Below are positions 56,293 to 64,000 of a stretch of DNA of 64,000 nucleotides, one piece after another (the stretch's first letter is position 1; the number at the start of each line of letters is the position of its first letter). Source of the DNA: Terrabacter terrigena (GTDB lineage: Bacteria > Actinomycetota > Actinomycetes > Actinomycetales > Dermatophilaceae); contig NZ_JBHTKH010000006.1 in assembly GCF_042676085.1 (NCBI RefSeq), positions 124,001 to 188,000 of the forward strand, given 5' to 3'. Below the pieces are notes generated by a model. The model did not search any database, was not told the DNA's origin, and saw only the letters and a program-made list of their open reading frames with translations. Both the position numbers and the translations under genes were made by a program.

Positions 56293-57060
56293 TCAGTCGT
56301 CGAAGCGGAACAGACGCGCCGCCAGGGCCGTCGACACCACTCCCCACCCGAGGACGACGACCAGGGCGGGAAGGTTCAGGTCGCCGTCCACCAGCGCAGA
56401 CCGCAGCCCGTCGGAGAGGCCGGCCGAGGGCAGGAACGCGACCGCCTGGCCGACGCCTGCGGGCAGCTCGCTGCGCGGCACGATGACCCCACCCACCCCG
56501 AGGAGCAGGACCCAGACGAGGTTCGCGAGCGCGAGCACGGCCTCGGCGCGCAGCGTGCCCGCGAGGAGCAGGGCGAGTGCCACGAACGCCCACGTGCCCG
56601 CGACGACGAAGACGACGGCATACGCGATGCCGGCGGCAGCCGGCCGCCAGCCCAGCACGAGACCCAGGACCGCGATCACGGCGATCTGCACCACCTCGAC
56701 GGCGAGGGTGGCCAGCACCTTGCCGGCCACGAGCCCACCGCGCCCGAGCGGCGTGACGCCCAGGTAGCGCAGCACGGCGTAGCGCCGGTCGAAGCCGGTC
56801 GAGATGGCCTGGGCGGTGAACGCGGCGGAGATGACGCACAGCGCGATGACACCCGCTGTCGCGACGTCGACGCGGCGGCCGGGGCCGAGCGAGGGCGACG
56901 CCGTGAGGCTCAGTCCGACGAGCGCCAGCGAGGGCAGCACGAGCGAGACGAGCAGCTGCTCGCCGTTGCGGAGCAGGCTGCCGAGCTCGAAGCCCGCCTG
57001 GGCCAGCACCCGCCGGCGGGGTGCGGCAGCGCGAGAGGGGGTGGTGGCGTCGGTGGTCAC
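56293..57060 (-). CDS. ABC-2 type transporter permease
   Basis: 255 residues with six helices. The ABC-2 pattern is seen: ELGSLLRNGEQLLVSLVLPSLALVGL, then SAAFTAQAISTGFDRRYAVLRYLGVTPL and GVIVPRSELPAG near helix 5. It forms an exporter with the overlapping ATPase gene (GTGA). In related actinobacteria this pair lies between ctaA and suf; the substrate is not known. Confidence 0.85.
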   Translation of the reverse strand: MTTDATTPSRAAAPRRRVLAQAGFELGSLLRNGEQLLVSLVLPSLALVGLSLTASPSLGPGRRVDVATAGVIALCVISAAFTAQAISTGFDRRYAVLRYLGVTPLGRGGLVAGKVLATLAVEVVQIAVIAVLGLVLGWRPAAAGIAYAVVFVVAGTWAFVALALLLAGTLRAEAVLALANLVWVLLLGVGGVIVPRSELPAGVGQAVAFLPSAGLSDGLRSALVDGDLNLPALVVVLGWGVVSTALAARLFRFDD

Positions 57061-57767
57061 GCGGCTCCCTTGCGGGTGAGGCTGAAGTAGACGTCTTCGA
57101 GCGGGCGCCCGCCCGTCACGGACTCGGGGGCGCCCTCGGCGACCGTACGGCCCGCGTTCATGATCACGAGGTGGTCGGCGAGCCGAGCGGCCTCCTCGAA
57201 GGAGTGGGTCGTGACGATGACGGTCGTGCCGGCGTCACGCTGCTCGGCGACGAGGTCCCAGACGTCGAGCCGCCCGTGCGGGTCGAGGCCGGCCGCAGGC
57301 TCGTCGAGGAAGAGCACCTCGGGCCTGCCGAGGAGCGACGCGGCGAGGGCGAGGCGCTGCTTCTGGCCGCCCGACAGCCGTCGCACGGTCGTCGACGCGA
57401 AGTCGGTGACCCCGAGCCGCTGGGCCACGGCGTCGACGTCGAGCGGGTCGGCGTAGAGGCGGGCGAGGTGGTGCAGCAGCCGCAGCGGCTTCGTGCCGTT
57501 GGGCAGTCCACCCGACTGCAGCATGACGCCGACGCGGGCGCGGTGGTCGGCCCCGGCGAGCCACGGGTCGGTGCCGAGGACGCGGACCTCACCCGTGTCG
57601 GGGCGGCCGAGGCCGACCGCGCACTCGATGGCAGTGGTCTTGCCGGCGCCGTTGGGCCCGAGCACGGCCGTGATGCGTCCGGTGGGGGCCTTCCAGGTCA
57701 GGCCGTCGAGTGCCGTGACCCGACCGAACGCGCGGTGGAGGCCGGACAGTGTCACCGCGTCGGTCAT
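57057..57767 (-). CDS. ABC-2 type transporter ATP-binding protein
   Basis: 236 residues. Walker A GPNGAGKTT, Q-loop VMLQSGGLPNGTK, signature RLSGGQKQRLALAAS, Walker B VLFLDEPAAGLDPHGR and His-loop VTTHSFEEA are all intact. ATP drives the partner permease. ATG 57767 has TAGACT 8 nt upstream. Exported substrate unknown; possibly a drug or a cytochrome-assembly factor. Confidence 0.9.
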   Translation of the reverse strand: MTDAVTLSGLHRAFGRVTALDGLTWKAPTGRITAVLGPNGAGKTTAIECAVGLGRPDTGEVRVLGTDPWLAGADHRARVGVMLQSGGLPNGTKPLRLLHHLARLYADPLDVDAVAQRLGVTDFASTTVRRLSGGQKQRLALAASLLGRPEVLFLDEPAAGLDPHGRLDVWDLVAEQRDAGTTVIVTTHSFEEAARLADHLVIMNAGRTVAEGAPESVTGGRPLEDVYFSLTRKGAA

Positions 57768-57775
57768 GGCCCATG

Positions 57776-57781
57776 AGTCTA
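57776..57781 (-). promoter_or_regulatory. -10 hexamer TAGACT of the ABC exporter
   Basis: On the reverse strand TAGACT, 8 nt, ATG 57767. Confidence 0.45.
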
Positions 57782-57834
57782 GGCTCGGTGCCGACGCCCC
57801 CCGTACCCGCCTGACCCTGACGGAGACACCACCC

Positions 57835-58500
57835 GTGAAGATCGACCCAGCCGCCAGACCTTTCACCGTGATGGCGGCCGTGCCGACCGTGATCGCCGCG
57901 ATGGCCCGCCGGCCCCGCACGACAGCAGCCCTCGGCCTGCTCACTGCAGGAGTCACACTCTTCTTCCGCGATCCGGACCGCACGCCCGACCACGCGCCGG
58001 TGGCCGACGCCGACGTCATCCTGGCGCCCGCGGACGGGATCGTCATGCACGTCGGCGAGCCGCAGCCGGGGATCGCCCCGCCCGGACAGTGGCAGCAGGT
58101 CAGCATCTTCCTGTCGCTGCTCGACGTGCACATGAACCGCTCGCCCTACGGCGGCCGCGTCATCGACGTCACCCACACGCCGGGGCGCTTCCTGGCCGCC
58201 TACCGCGCCGAGAGCGCGACGAAGAACGAGCGCAGCGAGATCATCGTCGAACGCGTCGTCGGGGGACGCCCTCGCCGCATCATCTACCGCCAGCTGGTCG
58301 GGCAGCTCGCCCGGCGCATCGTCACCCGCGTCGAGCCCGGCGACGAGATCGCCACGGGCGAGCGCATGGGCCTGATGAAGTTCGGCTCGCGCATGGACGT
58401 CTTCGTGCCGCCGGAGGTGCAGCTCGAGGTCTCCAAGGGCAAGCGTGCCATCGGTGGGGAGACGGTGCTCGGGCGCTTCCCGGCCGCGGACCCCTCGTGA
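57835..58500 (+). CDS. psd: Phosphatidylserine decarboxylase, short form
   Basis: 221 residues, the short (class II) type. LAPADGIVMHVGE, IFLSLLDVHMNRSP and the self-cleavage Gly-Ser in MKFGSRMDVFVP (about residues 182-183) are intact; the new pyruvoyl group forms at that Ser. It makes phosphatidylethanolamine. One or two helices sit at the N-terminus. GTG 57835 has GGAG 9 nt upstream. GTGA overlap with pssA couples the two lipid enzymes. Confidence 0.92.
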   Translation: MKIDPAARPFTVMAAVPTVIAAMARRPRTTAALGLLTAGVTLFFRDPDRTPDHAPVADADVILAPADGIVMHVGEPQPGIAPPGQWQQVSIFLSLLDVHMNRSPYGGRVIDVTHTPGRFLAAYRAESATKNERSEIIVERVVGGRPRRIIYRQLVGQLARRIVTRVEPGDEIATGERMGLMKFGSRMDVFVPPEVQLEVSKGKRAIGGETVLGRFPAADPS

Positions 58501-59477
58501 ACGGCGATCCCGCGGGTGACGCGACGCTGTCGGACGGTGGAGAACGCCCCCGCCGCCGCGACCGGGTGACCCGACGCATCCGTCTGGTCTCGGCCACCGG
58601 TGCCCGTGTCATCCCGCTGGACCGGCTCAACCCGCGAGTCCGCGCCCGGGCCACCCTGCCCAGCCTGTTCACGCTCGGCAACATGCTCTGCGGGTTCTCC
58701 GCCGTGCTCCTGTCGTTCCAGGGCCACTTCCGGGCGGCTGCGGTGCTCGTCGGCATCTCCATCGTGCTCGACATCTGCGACGGAGCCGTGGCCCGTGCGG
58801 TCGGTGCCATCACGCCGTTCGGGCTGCAGTTCGACTCGCTGGCCGATCTCATCTCGTTCGGCATCGCCCCGGCGGTGCTCGTCTACACGTGGGCGCTCCC
58901 GGCGCACCCCGTGTGGGCGTGGGCCGGCGCGATGTTCTGGCTCGCGTGTGCCGCCTACCGCCTCGCGCGGTTCAACGTCACCATCGACCCGCTCGCCGAC
59001 AAGCGCTACTTCGTCGGTCTCGCGAGCCCGGGCGCCGCGGGTGTCGTCATCGCCACGGTGATGGCGATCGGCGAGCCGCTCTACGACTGGGCGCCCCTGC
59101 TGCCCATCGCGGCGGGAGTGGTGCCCGCCGCGCTGATGGCCTCGTCGTTCCGCTTCCGCTCGTTCCGTGACCTGCTCTCACCGAGGCACCTGCGCATCAG
59201 CGTGCCGCTCGCGGTCATCGTCGTCGTGGGGCTCGTCCTCGTGCCCGGCATCACCGGGATGGTCATCGCGTACGGCTACGTCCTCACGTGTCCGCTCGGG
59301 TGGCTGACCGCCCCCCTGCGCCGGCGCTGGTTCGGGCCCGACGCCGTGGCGCCGCCACGCACCCGGCTCCCGTCGGTGATCATGCCGCCCGAGGTGGAGG
59401 ACGAGGACGACGACGGCGACGACGACGAGATCGACGTCGACCACGACGAGGAGGACGAGGAGGACGAGGAGGAGTAG
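58497..59477 (+). CDS. pssA: CDP-diacylglycerol-serine O-phosphatidyltransferase with acidic tail
   Basis: 326 residues. The CDP-alcohol phosphotransferase motif DGAVAR...G...D...D is present (CDGAVARAVGAITPFG then QFDSLAD). Six or so helices follow. It makes phosphatidylserine, the substrate of Psd. The last 30 residues are almost wholly Asp and Glu, unusual for the family. Downstream is the sufR operator region. Confidence 0.92.
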   Translation: MNGDPAGDATLSDGGERPRRRDRVTRRIRLVSATGARVIPLDRLNPRVRARATLPSLFTLGNMLCGFSAVLLSFQGHFRAAAVLVGISIVLDICDGAVARAVGAITPFGLQFDSLADLISFGIAPAVLVYTWALPAHPVWAWAGAMFWLACAAYRLARFNVTIDPLADKRYFVGLASPGAAGVVIATVMAIGEPLYDWAPLLPIAAGVVPAALMASSFRFRSFRDLLSPRHLRISVPLAVIVVVGLVLVPGITGMVIAYGYVLTCPLGWLTAPLRRRWFGPDAVAPPRTRLPSVIMPPEVEDEDDDGDDDEIDVDHDEEDEEDEEE

Positions 59478-59503
59478 CGAGGGCCCCACCGGGCGGCCAG
59501 CTG

Positions 59504-59519
59504 GTTAGGGGGACCTAAC
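59504..59519. promoter_or_regulatory. Palindrome GTTAGG-N4-CCTAAC, candidate SufR operator
   Basis: 6-bp perfect arms with a 4-nt centre, 35 bp before the sufR start. Position and symmetry fit an autorepressor site for the adjacent Fe-S-cluster regulator; the DtxR iron box has longer spacing, so that reading is less likely. Confidence 0.5.
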
Positions 59520-59542
59520 TGGAGCGCGGCCGGCAATTACGT

Positions 59543-59548
59543 CACAAT
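59543..59548 (+). promoter_or_regulatory. -10 CACAAT, leaderless start of suf operon
   Basis: CACAAT, 6 nt, GTG 59555; C-variant of the signature. Confidence 0.4.
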
Positions 59549-59554
59549 GGTGTT

Positions 59555-60403
59555 GTGTTTTTCGGAGAGCACGCACCGCGTGAGACGAAGGACGGTGACG
59601 ACGGCCAGCACGTCTCGCCGCTCGAGTCCCGCACGCGCTCCCGGGTGCTGCACATGGTCTCCGCCGACGGGCCGATCACGGCCGCCGAGCTCGGTCGCCA
59701 CCTCGACCTGACCCCCGCCGCCGTACGCCGCCACCTCGACGCGCTGGTCGAGCAGGGTGCCGTCGTGCCCCACGAGCCCACGGGTGGGCGTCGCGGCCGC
59801 GGGCGCCCCGCACGCGCGTACGTCGTCTCCGAGATCGGCCACGGCTCGCTCGAGGCCGACTACGACTCGCTGGCCGTCGAGGTGCTGCGCTACCTCGAGG
59901 GCACCGCTGGGGCAGCCGCCGTCACCGACTTCGCGCGCACGCGCGTGGCGGCGATCGAGCAGCGGTATGCCGCCCGGCTGGCCGAGGCGGGCGACGACCC
60001 GAGCGAGCGCACGGCTGCGCTCGTGGAGGCGCTGAGCGAGGACGGCTTCGCGGCCACCGCTCGCCCCGTCGGCGCCGGCAGCCTGACCGGCGTGCAGCTG
60101 TGCCAGGGACACTGCCCCGTGCAGCACGTCGCCACCGAGTTCCCCGCCTTCTGCGAGGCCGAGACCGACGCGTTCTCGCGTCTGCTCGGAGTGCACGTGC
60201 AGCGCCTCGCCACCCTTGCAGGCGGCCACCACGTCTGCACCACCTTCGTCCCGACCGGTGGAATGGCGGCACGACCCCGGAAGACCGAGGCGACCGGCGG
60301 TGTTGACGCCGTCACGAGAGCCGAACCCCCAGCTGGCACGCTCAGCGCCCGCACGACCACACGGACCGACACGCTCACGCACGTCAAGGAAGGTTCCTCA
60401 TGA
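59555..60403 (+). CDS. sufR: SufR-type helix-turn-helix regulator of the suf operon
   Basis: 282 residues. The winged helix is at about residues 24-85 (SRVLHMVSADGPITAAELGRH; TPAAVRRHLDALVEQGAV; GRRGRGRPARAY). The C-terminal cluster-binding part carries Cys in LCQGHCPVQ, AFCEAE and VCTTF. SufR proteins hold a 4Fe-4S cluster and repress suf until Fe-S supply drops. About 45 residues at the C-terminus are extra and unstructured. Its stop overlaps sufB (ATGA). Confidence 0.9.
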   Translation: MFFGEHAPRETKDGDDGQHVSPLESRTRSRVLHMVSADGPITAAELGRHLDLTPAAVRRHLDALVEQGAVVPHEPTGGRRGRGRPARAYVVSEIGHGSLEADYDSLAVEVLRYLEGTAGAAAVTDFARTRVAAIEQRYAARLAEAGDDPSERTAALVEALSEDGFAATARPVGAGSLTGVQLCQGHCPVQHVATEFPAFCEAETDAFSRLLGVHVQRLATLAGGHHVCTTFVPTGGMAARPRKTEATGGVDAVTRAEPPAGTLSARTTTRTDTLTHVKEGSS

Positions 60404-61821
60404 CCACCCACATCGAAGAGCTGAACCCCGGCCTCAAGGGCATCGGCACCTACGAGTACGGCTGGGCCGACAGCGACCTCGCCGGTTCCTCCGCGCGTCG
60501 CGGGCTCAACGAGGACGTCGTCAAGGACATCTCCGCCCGCAAGAGCGAGCCCGAGTGGATGACCAAGCTGCGGCTCAAGGGCCTGTCGCTCTTCGGCAAG
60601 AAGCCCATGCCGTCGTGGGGCTCCGACCTCACCGGCATCGACTTCCAGAACATCAAGTACTTCGTGAAGTCCACCGAGAAGCAGGCGGCGACGTGGGACG
60701 AGCTGCCCGAGGACATCAAGAACACCTATGACCGCCTGGGCATCCCCGAGGCCGAGAAGCAGCGCCTCGTGGCCGGCGTCGCCGCGCAGTACGAGTCCGA
60801 GGTCGTCTACCACCAGATCCGCGAGGACCTCGAGGAGAAGGGCGTCATCTTCCTCGACACCGACACGGCCCTCAAGGAGCACGAGGACATCTTCCGCGAG
60901 CACTTCGCGACGGTGATCCCCGCCGGCGACAACAAGTTCGCCGCGCTCAACACCGCCGTGTGGTCGGGTGGCTCGTTCATCTACGTGCCCAAGGGTGTCC
61001 ACGTCGACATCCCGCTCCAGGCGTACTTCCGCATCAACACGGAGAACATGGGGCAGTTCGAGCGCACCCTGATCATCGCCGACGAGGACTCCTACGTGCA
61101 CTACGTCGAGGGCTGCACGGCGCCGATCTACAAGTCGGACTCGCTGCACTCCGCCGTCGTCGAGATCATCGTCAAGAAGAACGCCCGCGTGCGCTACACG
61201 ACGATCCAGAACTGGTCCAACAACGTCTACAACCTCGTCACCAAGCGCGCCACCTGCGAGGAGGGCGCGACCATGGAGTGGATCGACGGCAACATCGGCT
61301 CCAAGGTGACGATGAAGTACCCCGCCGTCTTCCTCATGGGCGAGCACGCCAAGGGCGAGACGCTCTCGATCGCGTTCGCCGGCGAGGGGCAGCACCAGGA
61401 CACCGGCTCGAAGATGGTGCACGCCGCCCCCAACACGAAGAGCTCGATCATCAGCAAGTCGGTCGCCCGTGGCGGCGGTCGCGCGTCCTACCGCGGCCTC
61501 GTGCAGGTGCTCGAGGGCGCCTCGCACTCGGCCTCCACGGTCCGCTGCGACGCCCTCCTCGTCGACACGATCAGCCGCTCCGACACCTACCCCTACGTCG
61601 ACATCCGTGAGGACGACGTCTCGATGGGCCACGAGGCGACCGTCTCGAAGGTTTCCGAGGACCAGCTGTTCTACCTCATGTCCCGCGGCATGGCCGAGGA
61701 CGAGGCGATGGCGATGATCGTGCGCGGCTTCATCGAGCCGATCGCGCGCGAGCTGCCGATGGAGTACGCCCTGGAGCTCAACCGCCTCATCGAGCTGCAG
61801 ATGGAAGGAGCCGTCGGCTGA
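60400..61821 (+). CDS. sufB: Fe-S cluster assembly protein SufB
   Basis: 473 residues. Core motifs SGGSFIYVPKGVHVDIPLQ, VEGCTAPIY (conserved Cys) and MEWIDGNIGS are intact, and the beta-helix end contains MSRGMAEDEAMAMIVRGFI. It forms the scaffold with SufD and SufC. TGATG overlap with sufD. Confidence 0.97.
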   Translation: MTTHIEELNPGLKGIGTYEYGWADSDLAGSSARRGLNEDVVKDISARKSEPEWMTKLRLKGLSLFGKKPMPSWGSDLTGIDFQNIKYFVKSTEKQAATWDELPEDIKNTYDRLGIPEAEKQRLVAGVAAQYESEVVYHQIREDLEEKGVIFLDTDTALKEHEDIFREHFATVIPAGDNKFAALNTAVWSGGSFIYVPKGVHVDIPLQAYFRINTENMGQFERTLIIADEDSYVHYVEGCTAPIYKSDSLHSAVVEIIVKKNARVRYTTIQNWSNNVYNLVTKRATCEEGATMEWIDGNIGSKVTMKYPAVFLMGEHAKGETLSIAFAGEGQHQDTGSKMVHAAPNTKSSIISKSVARGGGRASYRGLVQVLEGASHSASTVRCDALLVDTISRSDTYPYVDIREDDVSMGHEATVSKVSEDQLFYLMSRGMAEDEAMAMIVRGFIEPIARELPMEYALELNRLIELQMEGAVG

Positions 61822-63125
61822 TGAGCCTTGTGGCTGACACGACGACTGACTTGACCGACACCACCGACACCACCGACACCCAGCAGAGCGAGACCACGGT
61901 GCCCGACGCCGCCCCGACCGCCACGATCCCCGGCGCCTCCGCGCACACCGACTCGGCCGCGGCCTTCGTGCCCGTCCAGTCGCGCGCCGAGCGCACGGCG
62001 TCCTTCGACGTCGCCGACTTCCCGCTGCCTTCGGGCCGCGAGGAGGACTGGCGCTTCACCCCGGTGAAGAAGCTGGGTGCCCTGCTGGCCGAGGGCGCCG
62101 CCGGTGCGCTCGACCTCACGACGAGGCTGCCCGAGGGCGTGACGACCTCGACCATCACGGCGAGCGACGCCCGGGGCCTGGGCATCCTGCCCCCGCAGGA
62201 CCGCGCCGCCGCCGTGGCCGCTGCGGCGGCCGACGGCGCCCTGCTGCTCGACATCCCCGCAGAGGCGGAGCTCGACGAGCCGGTCCGCCTGTCGCTCGTC
62301 GGCCAGGGCCGGGAGCCCGTCCACGGCCACCTCGTCGTGCGCGCCGGTCGCTTCTCCAAGGCGACCGTCGTCGTCGAGCACACCGGCACGGGCCGCTACT
62401 CGCAGCTCATCTCGGTCGTGACCGGCGACGGCTCCGACCTCACCGTCGTCTCGGTGCAGCGCTGGGCCGACGACGCCCAGCACCTCGCGCAGCACGACGC
62501 GCTCGTGGGCCGCGACGCCCGCTACAAGCACCTCTCGGTGACGCTCGGCGGCGAGGTCGTGCGCGTCAACTCGAACGTGCGCTACGCGGGCCCCGGCGGC
62601 GACGCGACGCTCCTCGGCGTCTACTTCGCCGACTCGGGCCAGCACCTCGAGCACCGCTCGTACATCGACCACAACACGGCCCACTGCAAGAGCCGCGCCA
62701 CCTACAAGGGCGCCCTCCAGGGCCAGACGGCCCGCACCGTCTGGGTCGGTGACGTGCTCATCCGCGCCGAGGCCGAGGGCACCGACACGTACGAGCTCAA
62801 CCGCAACCTCCTCCTCACCGACGGGGCCCGGGCCGACTCGGTGCCGAACCTCGAGATCGAGACCGGCGAGATCCAGGGTGCCGGACACGCTTCTGCGACA
62901 GGGCGTTTCGACGACCTGCAGCTGTTCTACCTCCAGTCGCGCGGCATCAGCGAGGACGAGGCGAAGCGTCTCGTCGTGCGCGGCTTCTTCGCCGACATCG
63001 TCCGCGAGATCCCGCTCGCCGACCTGCGCGACGAGGTCACCGCGGCCATCGAGGAGGAGCTCGCGTCCACGGCATACGCCGCTCCCACCCAGCAGACCCC
63101 CAGCCTGACGAACAAGGAGAACTGA
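61821..63125 (+). CDS. sufD: Fe-S cluster assembly protein SufD
   Basis: 434 residues. An N-terminal Thr/Asp-rich region (first 35 residues) precedes the core: LPSGREEDWRFTPVKKLGAL, DHNTAHCKSRATYKGAL and the terminal YLQSRGISEDEAKRLVVRGFF. It partners SufB in the SufBCD scaffold. It begins within the sufB stop. Confidence 0.96.
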   Translation: MSLVADTTTDLTDTTDTTDTQQSETTVPDAAPTATIPGASAHTDSAAAFVPVQSRAERTASFDVADFPLPSGREEDWRFTPVKKLGALLAEGAAGALDLTTRLPEGVTTSTITASDARGLGILPPQDRAAAVAAAAADGALLLDIPAEAELDEPVRLSLVGQGREPVHGHLVVRAGRFSKATVVVEHTGTGRYSQLISVVTGDGSDLTVVSVQRWADDAQHLAQHDALVGRDARYKHLSVTLGGEVVRVNSNVRYAGPGGDATLLGVYFADSGQHLEHRSYIDHNTAHCKSRATYKGALQGQTARTVWVGDVLIRAEAEGTDTYELNRNLLLTDGARADSVPNLEIETGEIQGAGHASATGRFDDLQLFYLQSRGISEDEAKRLVVRGFFADIVREIPLADLRDEVTAAIEEELASTAYAAPTQQTPSLTNKEN

Positions 63126-63130
63126 CCCAC

Positions 63131-63907
63131 ATGAGCACGCTCGAGATCAAGGGACTGACGGTCTCGGTCGAGACCGAGGACGGCCCCAAGGAGATCCTGC
63201 GCGGGGTCGACCTCACCGTGAAGTCGGGAGAGACCCACGCGATCATGGGGCCGAACGGCTCCGGCAAGTCGACGCTGGCCTACAGCATCGCCGGCCACCC
63301 CAAGTACACCGTCACCGGCGGCACCGTGACCCTGGACGGCGTGGACGTCCTCGCGATGAGCGTCGACGAGCGCGCCCGGGCCGGGCTCTTCCTCGCGATG
63401 CAGTACCCCGTCGAGGTGCCCGGCGTCACGGTGAGCAACTTCCTGCGCACGGCCAAGACCGCCGTCGACGGCGAGGCCCCGAAGCTGCGCACCTGGGTCA
63501 AGGACGTCAAGGAGGCCATGGGCAACCTGCGCATGGACCCCGCGTTCGCCGAGCGCAACGTCAACGAGGGCTTCTCCGGTGGTGAGAAGAAGCGCCACGA
63601 GATCCTCCAGATGGAGCTGCTGAAGCCGAAGGTGGCCGTGCTCGACGAGACCGACTCCGGCCTCGACGTCGACGCGCTCAAGATCGTGTCCGAGGGCGTG
63701 AACCGCGCCAAGGCGGCGAACGACCTCGGCGTCCTGCTCATCACGCACTACACGCGCATCCTGCGCTACATCAAGCCCGACTTCGTGCACGTCTTCGTCG
63801 AGGGCAAGATCGTCGAGGAGGGCGGTCCCGAGCTCGCCGACCGCCTCGAGGACGAAGGCTACGACCGCTACCTCGCTGCCGCGCCCGCGGCGGCCGTGGA
63901 GGCCTGA
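63131..63907 (+). CDS. sufC: Fe-S cluster assembly ATPase SufC
   Basis: 258 residues. Walker A GPNGSGKST, the Q-loop LAMQYPVEVPGV, signature NEGFSGGEKKRHEILQ, Walker B VAVLDETDSGLD and LLITHYTRIL are intact. The ATPase drives SufB/SufD conformational changes. In some relatives a ferredoxin gene sits between sufD and sufC; none is here. Gap to sufD is 5 bp. Confidence 0.97.
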   Translation: MSTLEIKGLTVSVETEDGPKEILRGVDLTVKSGETHAIMGPNGSGKSTLAYSIAGHPKYTVTGGTVTLDGVDVLAMSVDERARAGLFLAMQYPVEVPGVTVSNFLRTAKTAVDGEAPKLRTWVKDVKEAMGNLRMDPAFAERNVNEGFSGGEKKRHEILQMELLKPKVAVLDETDSGLDVDALKIVSEGVNRAKAANDLGVLLITHYTRILRYIKPDFVHVFVEGKIVEEGGPELADRLEDEGYDRYLAAAPAAAVEA

Positions 63908-63912
63908 GCCGC

Positions 63913-64000
63913 ATGACGCACGTCCTGCCCTTCACGGACGGGGAGCTCGCCGCGATCCGCGGCGACTTCCCGATCCTCGCGCGGACCGTGCGCGACGGCA
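63913..64000 (+). CDS. sufS: Cysteine desulfurase SufS, N-terminus only
   Basis: Only the first 29 codons are present: MTHVLPFTDGELAAIRGDFPIL, then R-T-V-R-D-G. The start, its distance of 5 bp from sufC and operon order match SufS, which supplies sulfur from cysteine. The pyridoxal site lies outside the window. Confidence 0.75.
   Translation, partial: MTHVLPFTDGELAAIRGDFPILARTVRDG

Noticed and set aside
59504..59519. DtxR/IdeR iron box at sufR
   Set aside because: Half-sites TTAGG/CCTAA are 4 nt apart instead of the longer spacing of the 19-bp iron box; SufR site preferred.

Overview
The window is chromosomal DNA of a high-G+C actinobacterium. This rests on WhiA, RbpA, OpcA, a mycothiol-type maleylpyruvate isomerase homologue, an F420-type PPOX protein, a CoaE-GrpB fusion, near-exclusive G/C third codon positions and many leaderless starts. 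The gene order (rpsA, coaE, uvrB, terC, uvrA, uvrC, rapZ, yvcK, whiA, gap, pgk, tpi, pentose-phosphate operon, ctaB/ctaA, sufRBDCS) is the conserved actinobacterial backbone. Protein style suggests Micrococcales, possibly Intrasporangiaceae; the family call is an impression, not a computed placement. I saw no rRNA, tRNA, insertion sequence, prophage or CRISPR array.

Layout. 1-2.35 kb: a partial methyltransferase and rpsA. 2.4-6.0 kb: a loose accessory patch (GNAT, small membrane protein, DHFR-like, VOC, a frameshifted remnant, DUF1990). 6.1-11.5 kb: a Ugp-type ABC importer with a glycerophosphodiester phosphodiesterase, closed by a terminator. 11.7-12.9 kb: a TetR regulator with a 23-bp perfect palindrome and a PPOX enzyme. 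12.9-19.6 kb: coaE-grpB, a permuted lipoate ligase, YciI, uvrB, a YjbR-like protein and terC, the last behind a probable Mn2+ (yybP-ykoY) riboswitch. 20-23.4 kb: two transporters and an NlpC/P60 hydrolase. 23.4-27 kb: a small unknown protein and an unusual two-component pair, a response regulator fused to a thioredoxin-reductase-like flavoprotein followed by a cNMP-domain histidine kinase. 27-30.3 kb: a leftward GH15 / maleylpyruvate-isomerase / metallo-hydrolase operon. 30.4-39.3 kb: uvrA-Rieske and uvrC-rapZ-yvcK-whiA. 39.4-43.4 kb: gap-pgk-tpi-secG-rbpA. 43.5-52.4 kb: leftward tkt-tal-pgi-zwf-opcA-pgl. 52.6-57.8 kb: ctaB, a GNAT-Nudix fusion, ctaA, a DUF2231 protein and an ABC exporter. 57.8-59.5 kb: psd-pssA. 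59.5-64 kb: sufR-B-D-C-S.

How the genes work together. The triose part of glycolysis and the whole oxidative/non-oxidative pentose-phosphate set lie convergently around a 20-bp perfect hairpin, so carbon flux and NADPH supply are encoded as two facing units. Heme A synthesis (ctaB/ctaA) and Fe-S assembly (suf) follow. Nucleotide excision repair (uvrA, uvrB, uvrC) is spread over 20 kb as three separate transcription units, each starting with its own leaderless promoter.

Signals that cut across genes. (1) Eleven genes start exactly 6 nt after a TANNNT hexamer, with six looser relatives: a leaderless start signature. (2) An octamer, GTATGCCG, was seen by eye about 20 times on the two strands. 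(3) UvrA, OpcA and transketolase carry histone-H1-like Lys/Ala/Thr/Ser tails. The best candidates for less-described biology are the flavoprotein response regulator pair (23754-26939), the high-G+C riboswitch of terC, and the octamer.
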